From positions 1 to 12,732 of the forward strand of contig CAZKHA010000103.1 in the NCBI GenBank assembly GCA_964552325.1: a stretch of DNA of 12,732 nucleotides, written 5' to 3'. The DNA is from CAZKCK01 sp964552325 (GTDB lineage: Bacteria; Bacteroidota; Bacteroidia; Bacteroidales; TTA-H9). Positions 7,107 to 12,732 of this stretch are shown here, one piece after another. Positions within the stretch are counted from its first letter, which is position 1; each line of letters starts with the position of its first letter. The notes under the pieces were generated by a model. That model did not search any database. It was given only the letters and a program-made list of their open reading frames with translations, and was not told the origin of the DNA. The translations under genes and the position numbers were made by a program.

Positions 7107-7140
7107 CAAAGATACAAATTGTAAAACTTTACAAGGCAAA
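7107..7140 (-). promoter_or_regulatory. Promoter for the DUF2520/KdsC-like/UbiA operon
   Basis: On the - strand, TATCTTTG at 7114-7107 fits the -7 consensus TAnnTTTG. Two -33 candidates exist: TTG at 7134-7132 (17-base spacer) and TTTG at 7140-7137 (22-base spacer). Initiation near 7100 would leave about 12 bases before the proposed TTG start codon at 7088. The promoter lies just downstream of the plug-gene stop, making this a separate unit. A perfect inverted repeat occupies the spacer. Confidence 0.6.
7119..7134. repeat. Perfect inverted repeat TTGTAAA-N2-TTTACAA, candidate operator
   Basis: Both 7-base arms match exactly around a 2-base centre. The dyad fills the space between the -33 and -7 elements of the - strand promoter and includes one possible -33 TTG. 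A dimeric regulator bound here would be expected to block that promoter. A loop of two bases makes an RNA hairpin with full-length arms unlikely, so binding at the DNA level is the better reading. The cognate protein is unknown. Confidence 0.4.
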
Positions 7141-7178
7141 CAGGGTTAATGGACTGTGGTGATAAACCTTTAAAACGC

Positions 7179-8474
7179 TTAAAGCGTGCCTTCCGGAATT
7201 TGTGCAAAACCAAGCAAACTATCATGCATATCGCCCTGCATCCGAACGTAAACCAACACCGTATATTGGTTCTTGGTCTCGTAATGGCTGCCTTCCATAA
7301 GGCTTGGGTCGCCAGGTTTTTTGCCTGTTTCTACAAATAAGTATTGATAGTTGTAATAGCCTTGTTTTAATAGAAATACAGCTTCATAGGTTTTCTTTTC
7401 CATGTTGTAGTTCATCATTGCTTCGGGCGAAAACCTACGTTGTGTAAACGCACCTTGTATATACAAATTTCCGTTAACCAATGGGAAACCAAAGGGTAGC
7501 CTAAAATGTACCCATACGTAATCGGCTTCAATTTCTGATACTTGCATGTCTTCTGTTCTGATAATCTGCTTGCCGTTTATATCGGTTTCGGTAATATAGT
7601 CCCTAAAGGTATTTACCATGTCGGGCTTTACAAACACATGGTAACCATCTTTCCGAAAGCGTATCGAGTCAATACGTTCTGAGTTGTATTTCAAACTCTT
7701 GATGTCGATTCTCCGAAATTCGTTTCCAGCAGTAAACAGATTGCCTTCTTCATAATTATAATCAAGAACATCTCCCGAAATATTTCTTGGTTGCAGGTTG
7801 GTAATGGCATTGTCCCAACGTTCGTTCTGCAAAATCACAACTTTAACCTCGCGTGAAGGGTTTCCAATGTACAATTTGCCTGTTGAAAGCTGAAAATCAA
7901 CTTCCTGCTTGGTTTGATAACTATCGGGCATGGTGGCACGGTGCGCATTTAGGCCTGCTATTTCAACCCGTGAATCATAAACCATAAATCGCGCAGTTAA
8001 TGAAGGTTCATCGGGTTTTTCTTTGTAAACCACTACTATATAATTGCCGCTGAGCTTGGGTTTGATATATTCATTTGGAAAGCTTACCACATAATGGGTA
8101 TAGGAGCGGGTGGTGTTAAACGAGAATTCATACTCCCTAATTTCATCCTCCAAAAAACCTTCAAGGTATTCGTTGGGGTTTAATGGCGAAGGGTTCCACC
8201 AAGCATCGCAATGGATAAAGGTGTAACGGTAAACCTCGGCTTGGCCATTTAAGTCGTCAAAGCTCAGTTGCAAGGCCGTTGTTGAATTTAAGGCCAAGGC
8301 CGCAAAACCCAATTCATCTTGTTGGGGGGTCAGCATCACGGTTTTTATATTGGCTTGATAAATCTTGTCTTCGTACCTCAACACATTGTTAGAGAAATAG
8401 GTGGATGTACTTTGGCATAAAGCCACAAGATGCACCAACAAGAGCCCAAGTATGGTGGTAATACGCGTATTCAT
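7179..8474 (-). CDS. Type IX secretion system plug-family protein (DUF5103)
   Basis: Starting from the ATG at 8472-8474 this is a 431-residue exported protein. Its signal peptide is about 1-20 (MNTRITTILGLLLVHLVALC); the cysteine lacks a proper lipobox, so signal peptidase I processing is likelier. The N-terminal domain carries the family pattern YRYTFIHCDAWWNPSPL (82-98), then NEYLEGF and SYTHYVVSFPNEY (124-136). A second beta domain and a C-terminal Ig-like segment (about 335-410, including QGYYNYQYLF) follow. In Flavobacterium johnsoniae a protein called Plug occupies the periplasmic side of the SprA translocon; this family is named after it. It therefore probably works with the outer-membrane T9SS channel, in keeping with the T9SS-tailed amylase nearby. 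The frame is open back to 8507, but the -7 element at 8497-8504 lies within that extension, supporting the shorter form. It is transcribed divergently from nqrA. Confidence 0.87.
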   Translation of the reverse strand: MNTRITTILGLLLVHLVALCQSTSTYFSNNVLRYEDKIYQANIKTVMLTPQQDELGFAALALNSTTALQLSFDDLNGQAEVYRYTFIHCDAWWNPSPLNPNEYLEGFLEDEIREYEFSFNTTRSYTHYVVSFPNEYIKPKLSGNYIVVVYKEKPDEPSLTARFMVYDSRVEIAGLNAHRATMPDSYQTKQEVDFQLSTGKLYIGNPSREVKVVILQNERWDNAITNLQPRNISGDVLDYNYEEGNLFTAGNEFRRIDIKSLKYNSERIDSIRFRKDGYHVFVKPDMVNTFRDYITETDINGKQIIRTEDMQVSEIEADYVWVHFRLPFGFPLVNGNLYIQGAFTQRRFSPEAMMNYNMEKKTYEAVFLLKQGYYNYQYLFVETGKKPGDPSLMEGSHYETKNQYTVLVYVRMQGDMHDSLLGFAQIPEGTL

Positions 8475-8496
8475 TATGGTTTCTTTAACGAAAAAC

Positions 8497-8504
8497 CAAA
8501 AGTA
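8497..8504 (-). promoter_or_regulatory. -7 promoter element for the T9SS plug-family gene
   Basis: TACTTTTG read on the - strand at 8504-8497 matches TAnnTTTG exactly and is identical to the elements before the amylase gene and nqrA. Initiation near 8490 would give a leader of about 16 bases to the ATG at 8474. No good TTG is seen 17-23 bases upstream, where an inverted repeat begins instead. Confidence 0.5.
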
Positions 8505-8523
8505 CATGAAAATTCGATGAGGG

Positions 8524-8539
8524 TGTAAACTTTTTTACA
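8524..8539. repeat. Inverted repeat TGTAAA-N4-TTTACA upstream of the plug-family promoter
   Basis: Six-base arms at 8524-8529 and 8534-8539 match exactly around CTTT. The dyad covers the expected -33 zone of the plug-gene promoter, which lacks a clear TTG. The arm sequence is the same as the core of the dyad at 7119-7134. A shared regulator is possible, but both are AT-rich and chance is not excluded. Confidence 0.3.
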
Positions 8540-8636
8540 TGAAAATGGTTTATATATCCTTGTGTTAATCAAATAACAATAGTTGTTTGTTCCAAATAAT
8601 CCTTGTAGTACGGTTGGTAATTCCTTAAGTCGTTGG

Positions 8637-8666
8637 TTGAAGATGAGGAAGTAATCCGTACTTTTG
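8637..8666 (+). promoter_or_regulatory. Promoter for the nqr operon
   Basis: TTG at 8637-8639, a 19-base spacer and TACTTTTG at 8659-8666 match the Bacteroidota consensus closely. Initiation near 8673 leaves an AT-rich leader of about 55 bases to the nqrA ATG at 8729. The leader shows no ribosome-binding purine tract and no convincing stem-loop. Confidence 0.7.
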
Positions 8667-8728
8667 CATTCTAGTGTATGTAAGTTTCTATATATATTTA
8701 ACTAATTGTAAACCACCAAATTAATAAT

Positions 8729-10078
8729 ATGTCGAACGTCATTAAAATCCGCAAAGGACTTGACATTAAGCTAGTAGGGGAAGCCGAGAAAACCCTTACG
8801 GAGTTTACCGCCGACAGTTATGCACTTAAGCCACCTGATTTTTTTGGGTTAACTCCCAAATTGCTGGTTAAGGAAGGCGATGAGGTAAAAGCTGGTACCC
8901 CTGTATTTTGCGACAAGGCTAACGAATCAATCGTATTTGTTTCACCCGTAGCAGGAACAGTTTCCGACATTGTACGGGGAGCCAGGCGATTACTGCTCGA
9001 AGTCCGGATCAAAAAATCAGAACAAGACGCTTGGGTTGACTTCGGTAAAGGCAATCCTTCAACGCTTAGTGCTGAAGAAATAACCAAAAAGATGGTGCAA
9101 AGCGGAGTGTGGCCCATGCTTAGGCAAAGACCTTACTCCATTATAGCAAAGCCATTCAGCCATCCAAAAGCTATCGTAGTTTCGGCTTTTGATACAGCGC
9201 CATTAGCACCTGATTATGATTTTATTGTGCACGGACATGGCCTCGAGTTTCAAACAGGTCTTGATGCGCTTGCAAAGCTTACTACCGGCAAAGTTCACCT
9301 TAACTGCAACCAAGCAATGGGCAGTTCAAAGGTTTTTGCCAATAGCAAGGGTGTGCAGATAAACTACTTCTCTGGACCGCATCCGGCTGGTAATCCTGGC
9401 ATACAGATTCACCATCTCGATCCCATCAATAAAGGCGACGTGGTTTGGTACCTGAGGCCACAAGAGGTTATTGCTATTGGGCGCTTGTTTACCGAAGGAC
9501 GTTACAATGTATCCAAAATTGTAGCCTTTACGGGTTCCGAAGCTAAAAGCCCAAAATACTATAAAATGTATGCAGGTGCCTGTATCAAGCAATTGGTTTC
9601 AGGGCGCGTAAACGAGGGCGAGGTGCGGTATATTTCAGGTAATGTGTTAACTGGCAGCTCTATTGATAAATCGGGTTACCTAGGATTTTACGATAACCAA
9701 TTGACGCTTCTGCCAGAAGGTAAATACTACGAGTTTTTTGGTTGGGCACTGCCTGGTTTCGGGAAATTCAGTTTTTCAGGTACTTTCCCTACCAAACTCT
9801 TTAAAGGCACCAAATATAAGCTTGACACCAATACACACGGAAGTGAACGAGCTTTTGTTATGACGGGACAGTATGATCGGGTTTTACCCATGGATATTTA
9901 TCCGGTTCACCTACTCAAGGCTATCTTAGCCGATGATGTGGAGCTTATGGAAAAGCTCGGCATATACGAAGTTGATGAAGAAGACTTTGCGCTTTGCGAG
10001 GTCATCTGCACTTCTAAAATTGAGGTACAAGCACTAATTCGTAAAGGCTTGGATCTCGTACGTTCAGAGATGAGCTAA
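8729..10078 (+). CDS. nqrA: Na+-translocating NADH:quinone oxidoreductase subunit A
   Basis: This 449-residue protein is the soluble cytoplasmic subunit of the Na+-NQR complex, which oxidises NADH, reduces quinone and pumps sodium out of the cell. NqrA has no membrane segments or metal cofactor and takes part in quinone binding. Near the N-terminus is a barrel-sandwich-like stretch (about 44-95) with LVKEGDEVKAGTPVF and SPVAGTVSDIVRG. Further typical blocks are FDTAPLAPDYDF (154-165), GNPGIQIHHLDP (221-232) and a C-terminal LCEVICTSKIEVQ (422-434). Length is usual for the family (about 445-450). It is first in the nqrABCDE order, which supports the identification. The ATG follows an AT-rich leader from a good promoter. 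The next gene begins 35 bases after its stop. Confidence 0.96.
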   Translation: MSNVIKIRKGLDIKLVGEAEKTLTEFTADSYALKPPDFFGLTPKLLVKEGDEVKAGTPVFCDKANESIVFVSPVAGTVSDIVRGARRLLLEVRIKKSEQDAWVDFGKGNPSTLSAEEITKKMVQSGVWPMLRQRPYSIIAKPFSHPKAIVVSAFDTAPLAPDYDFIVHGHGLEFQTGLDALAKLTTGKVHLNCNQAMGSSKVFANSKGVQINYFSGPHPAGNPGIQIHHLDPINKGDVVWYLRPQEVIAIGRLFTEGRYNVSKIVAFTGSEAKSPKYYKMYAGACIKQLVSGRVNEGEVRYISGNVLTGSSIDKSGYLGFYDNQLTLLPEGKYYEFFGWALPGFGKFSFSGTFPTKLFKGTKYKLDTNTHGSERAFVMTGQYDRVLPMDIYPVHLLKAILADDVELMEKLGIYEVDEEDFALCEVICTSKIEVQALIRKGLDLVRSEMS

Positions 10079-10113
10079 TAATGTGATGATTAGAAATTTT
10101 TCAAGGTTATTGA

Positions 10114-11283
10114 ATGAAAGCTTTAAGAAAACAAATTGATAAAATCAAACCAATGTTCACCAAAGGTGGACGGTTTGAGAAATTTCATTCCACCTTCGAT
10201 GCGTTCGAGACCTTTTTGTTTGTTCCTGATAAGGTTACGAGCAAAGGAAGTCATATTCGTGATGCAATTGATTTAAAACGTACAATGAGTTTTGTGCTGA
10301 TAGCACTTGTACCTTCATTGTTGTTTGGAATGTGGAATGTGGGCTACCAGCATTATCTATCCATTGGCCAAGCGGGTTCGATATTCGAATTGTTTTGGTT
10401 TGGGTTTATAAAGGTTTTGCCAATAATAATCGTGTCTTATGCTTCTGGCCTGGCCGTTGAGTTTATTTTTGCCCAATATCGTGGGCACGAGGTAAACGAA
10501 GGTTTCTTGGTTTCGGGTATGCTTATTCCAATGGTTATGCCGGTTGATGTACCCCTTTGGATGGTTTCTGTTTCTACTATTTTTGCTGTGGTTATTGGCA
10601 AAGAAGCTTTTGGTGGAACAGGCATGAATATTTTTAACCCAGCATTGTTGGCAAGGGCCTTTATTTTCTTTGCCTATCCTGCAAAAATTACAGGCGATGT
10701 TATTTGGACGGCAGGTTTATCGGCCAAAGAAGGTATTGTTGATGGATTTTCAGGTGCAACACCCCTCAGCCATGCCGCTGCAAACCACGATATTTCAAGC
10801 TTATACTCGATGAGTGATTTGTTTTTTGGTTTTATACCAGGTTCTATTGGCGAAACATCTAAACTTGCAATCCTAATTGGTGCCATTATCTTAATAGTTA
10901 CTGGTGTTGGCAGTTGGCGTATTATCCTTTCATCACTACTTGGTGGTTTGTTTATGTCATTTATATTCAATATGGTAGGTGCCAATGCGTATATGAGTAT
11001 TGATCCAATAAGCCAGCTTTTAATGGGAAGTTTTTTGTTTGGAATTGTGTTTATGGCAACTGACCCCGTTACAGCCGCCCAAACAAATAAAGGCAAGATA
11101 ATTTATGGCTTCCTGGTGGGTGTGTTCTCAATCATTATAAGGGTATTTAATCCTGCCTATCCCGAAGGCACGATGTTGGCCATCCTTTTAATGAACACTT
11201 TTGCCCCGCTTATCGACCATTATGTGGTTGAAGCCAACATCAGCAAGCGTTTGAAAAGAGCAATACGTAGCGTTAAACCTTAA
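10114..11283 (+). CDS. nqrB: Na+-translocating NADH:quinone oxidoreductase subunit B
   Basis: This 389-residue membrane subunit is related to RnfD and is a core part of the Na+ pump. About ten hydrophobic segments follow a soluble N-terminus of about 55 residues. The SGAT motif at 213-216 (GFSGATPLS) marks T216 as the expected attachment site for covalent FMN through a phosphoester bond, made by the flavin transferase ApbE, which is not encoded here. The segment GGTGMNIFNPALLARAF (167-183) is also strongly conserved in the family. Riboflavin is an additional cofactor of NqrB in the studied complexes. Length is slightly below the roughly 415 residues of Vibrio NqrB. The ATG at 10114 gives the usual amphipathic start. 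It is separated from nqrA by 35 bases and from nqrC by 13. Confidence 0.96.
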   Translation: MKALRKQIDKIKPMFTKGGRFEKFHSTFDAFETFLFVPDKVTSKGSHIRDAIDLKRTMSFVLIALVPSLLFGMWNVGYQHYLSIGQAGSIFELFWFGFIKVLPIIIVSYASGLAVEFIFAQYRGHEVNEGFLVSGMLIPMVMPVDVPLWMVSVSTIFAVVIGKEAFGGTGMNIFNPALLARAFIFFAYPAKITGDVIWTAGLSAKEGIVDGFSGATPLSHAAANHDISSLYSMSDLFFGFIPGSIGETSKLAILIGAIILIVTGVGSWRIILSSLLGGLFMSFIFNMVGANAYMSIDPISQLLMGSFLFGIVFMATDPVTAAQTNKGKIIYGFLVGVFSIIIRVFNPAYPEGTMLAILLMNTFAPLIDHYVVEANISKRLKRAIRSVKP

Positions 11284-11296
11284 CACCTTACAAACG

Positions 11297-11998
11297 ATGC
11301 ATAGCAATAGATATATCTTTATATACTCGATTATAATGGTTGTAGTGGTAGCCGTATCGCTCACCATTGTTGCAGTTCAGCTTAAACCGGCACAAGAAAA
11401 CAATATCCGTATCGAAAAGATGCAGAATATTTTGGCTGCCGTTAACATGGTTACAACACCTGCCGATGCCGAAGCCATCTATAAGAAAATCATCACAAGT
11501 TCGATTGTGGTTAATTCAAAAGGTGATGAAGTGCAAGGTGTTGATGCCTTTACAACCGATTTAGCTGCCGAACTCAAAAAAGAAGAGGCTGCTCGAAACC
11601 TCCCCATTTATATAGCACAGCTTGAGAATGGCGACACTTGCTACATTTTCCCCTTGCGTGGTAAAGGTCTGTGGGGCCCGGTCTGGGGTTATATTGGCCT
11701 CAAAAGCGATTACAATACCATTTTTGGCGTTATGTTCGATCATAAGGGCGAAACACCAGGATTGGGTGCCGAAATTAATACACCCATATTTATGACACCA
11801 TTCTTTGGCAAAAAGATTTTTACCGACGATGGCAAGTTTACATCTATCCAAATTGTTAAAGGGGGTGCAAAGCCTGACGATATTCATGGTGTGGATGCAA
11901 TTTCGGGTGGTACCATCACCAGCAAAGGCGTTGAACACATGATATACGATTGTTTATCAAGCTATCAAGAATTTATTAAAAAAAGACGTAGCATATGA
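11297..11998 (+). CDS. nqrC: Na+-translocating NADH:quinone oxidoreductase subunit C
   Basis: This 233-residue subunit has one N-terminal membrane segment (about 7-28) and an FMN-binding domain outside the inner membrane. The flavinylation motif is SGGTITS (203-209), with T206 the expected covalent FMN site; Vibrio NqrC has SGATLTS at this place, so alanine is replaced by glycine. GLWGPVWGYIGL (124-135) and GETPGLGAEI (151-160) are conserved FMN-domain blocks. In the complex this flavin takes part in electron transfer between NqrB and the later carriers. Length is shorter than Vibrio NqrC (about 257). Its TGA overlaps the nqrD ATG in an ATGA junction, which suggests translational coupling. 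It is related to RnfG, but the gene order identifies it as Nqr. Confidence 0.95.
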   Translation: MHSNRYIFIYSIIMVVVVAVSLTIVAVQLKPAQENNIRIEKMQNILAAVNMVTTPADAEAIYKKIITSSIVVNSKGDEVQGVDAFTTDLAAELKKEEAARNLPIYIAQLENGDTCYIFPLRGKGLWGPVWGYIGLKSDYNTIFGVMFDHKGETPGLGAEINTPIFMTPFFGKKIFTDDGKFTSIQIVKGGAKPDDIHGVDAISGGTITSKGVEHMIYDCLSSYQEFIKKRRSI

Positions 11999-12651
11999 GC
12001 GAAAATACACATAAAGAGAAAACGCCTATGTTTTCTAGTCAAAACCTAAAATTACTTACCCGTCCGTTTAATTTAGAAAATCCTGTTACCGTTCAGGTTT
12101 TGGGTATTTGTTCTGCATTAGCTGTTACGGTTCAACTAAAGCCTGCTATCGTTATGGCGCTTTCTGTAACCATTGTAACGGCATTCTCCAATTTAATTAT
12201 ATCTGCACTTAGAGAAACTATTCCTTCACGTATCCGCATTATTGTGCAATTGGTAGTTGTTGCAGCATTGGTAATTATTGTTGACCAGATCCTTAAGGCC
12301 TATGTTTATGATGTTAGTAAAAAACTATCCGTTTTCGTAGGGCTTATCATTACCAACTGTATCCTTATGGGACGCCTCGAAGCCTTTGCAATGGCGCAAA
12401 AGCCTTGGCCTTCGTTTATTGATGGTATTGGAAATGGAATTGGATACGGCCTTATATTGATAACCGTGGCATTTTTTAGAGAATTGCTTGGTTCGGGTAA
12501 ATTCTTTGGAATGCAAGTTGTACCCCAGTTTTTGTACAATTGGGGCTACGAAAACAACGGCCTGATGATTTTGCCGCCCATGGCTCTCATTACCATCGGT
12601 GTGATTATTTGGCTACAGCGAAGTAAAAACCGCGAACTCATCGAGAAATAA
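11995..12651 (+). CDS. nqrD: Na+-translocating NADH:quinone oxidoreductase subunit D
   Basis: This 218-residue membrane subunit has about six hydrophobic segments after a short soluble N-terminus. It is paralogous to NqrE and to RnfA/RnfE. The only two cysteines, C39 (LGICSAL) and C122 (TNCILMGR), are in the positions that, together with two from NqrE, hold the iron-sulfur centre inside the membrane in known Nqr structures. VAFFRELLGSGKFFG (158-172) and the terminal LQRSKNRE are typical for NqrD. The ATG overlaps the nqrC stop by four bases (ATGA), supporting this start and coupled translation. The next gene, nqrE, follows after 34 bases. Confidence 0.95.
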   Translation: MSENTHKEKTPMFSSQNLKLLTRPFNLENPVTVQVLGICSALAVTVQLKPAIVMALSVTIVTAFSNLIISALRETIPSRIRIIVQLVVVAALVIIVDQILKAYVYDVSKKLSVFVGLIITNCILMGRLEAFAMAQKPWPSFIDGIGNGIGYGLILITVAFFRELLGSGKFFGMQVVPQFLYNWGYENNGLMILPPMALITIGVIIWLQRSKNRELIEK

Positions 12652-12685
12652 TATAAAAGGTTGTAAAACAAACAAATAAAGAAAA

Positions 12686-12732
12686 ATGGAAAATTTATTT
12701 AACCTGTTTGTACGGTCCATCTTCATCGACAA
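12686..12732 (+). CDS. nqrE: Na+-translocating NADH:quinone oxidoreductase subunit E (5' end only)
   Basis: The ATG at 12686 opens a frame that runs off the window after 15 codons, reading MENLFNLFVRSIFID. This closely resembles the usual NqrE start (ME-LLNLFVRSIF-EN) and sits exactly where nqrE is expected, after nqrD. The gap before it is A-rich (AATAAAGAAAA), a normal translation-start context in Bacteroidota. NqrE is the membrane partner of NqrD and should supply the other two cysteine ligands of the shared iron-sulfur centre; those residues lie outside the window. nqrF is expected downstream but cannot be seen. Confidence 0.9.
   Translation, partial: MENLFNLFVRSIFID

Noticed and set aside
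7175..7187. Palindrome ACGCTTAAAGCGT at the end of the plug-family gene as a terminator
   Set aside because: Only about four base pairs can form with a usable loop, and the following T run on the - strand is short. It may be chance in coding sequence.
8575..8587. AACAA-TAG-TTGTT dyad between the two divergent promoters
   Set aside because: Arms of five AT-rich bases are expected by chance, and it lies outside both core promoters.
10075..10093. CTAAT/ATTAG stem followed by AAATTTTT between nqrA and nqrB as a terminator or attenuator
   Set aside because: The stem has five mostly A-T pairs and would be unstable; termination here would cut the nqr operon.
10674..11096. Open - strand frame of 140 codons inside nqrB
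   Set aside because: It is fully antisense to conserved nqrB sequence and is a shadow of its membrane-segment codons.
1..12732. Search for CRISPR repeats, tRNA/rRNA, insertion sequences, phage genes and defence genes
   Set aside because: By eye I see no regularly spaced repeats, no cloverleaf, no transposase motifs and no terminal inverted repeats. All long frames belong to the genes listed.

Overview
The window comes from a member of the Bacteroidota, with genus undetermined. Four things point there: a secreted amylase ending in a type IX secretion (T9SS) type A sorting domain, a T9SS plug-family protein, promoters of the Bacteroidota form TTG-N17-23-TAnnTTTG, and genes without clear Shine-Dalgarno sequences. 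The DNA is moderately AT-rich and evenly coded. I see no insertion sequence, phage gene, CRISPR array, tRNA or rRNA, and no gene-free stretch over 300 bases; the longest are about 209 and 254 bases.

Layout. (1) Bases 1-439, + strand: the 3' part of a small lipoprotein gene and a strong intrinsic terminator. (2) Bases 522-4298, + strand: a promoter, a 941-residue secreted GH13 alpha-glucan hydrolase, and, 10 bases later, a ChaN-like exported protein. (3) Bases 4295-7140, - strand: a four-gene run, transcribed as DUF2520/Rossmann protein, KdsC-like HAD phosphatase, UbiA-family prenyltransferase, then GtrA-family membrane protein. It meets the ChaN gene tail to tail with overlapping stop codons, and gtrA has a promoter-like sequence of its own. 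(4) Bases 7179-8474, - strand: a T9SS plug-family protein. (5) Bases 8637 to the end, + strand: nqrA, nqrB, nqrC, nqrD and the first codons of nqrE, the sodium-pumping NADH:quinone oxidoreductase operon, divergent from the plug gene.

How the parts work together. The Nqr complex oxidises NADH, reduces membrane quinone and exports Na+. Its key residues are visible: the flavin-carrying threonines of NqrB (T216) and NqrC (T206) and the two cysteines of NqrD (C39, C122). The amylase is a probable T9SS cargo, and the plug-family protein belongs to the machinery that handles such cargo at the outer membrane. The - strand run joins envelope-related families (polyprenyl lipid, polyprenyl-linked sugar, Kdo-type phosphatase), but its shared product, if there is one, is unknown.

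Most of the window is ordinary core genome. The observations most worth following are the UbiA/HAD/DUF2520/GtrA run, a perfect TTGTAAA/TTTACAA dyad inside the promoter of that run with a related dyad upstream of the plug gene, and promoter-based start corrections for two genes. I found no clear evidence of a wholly new system.
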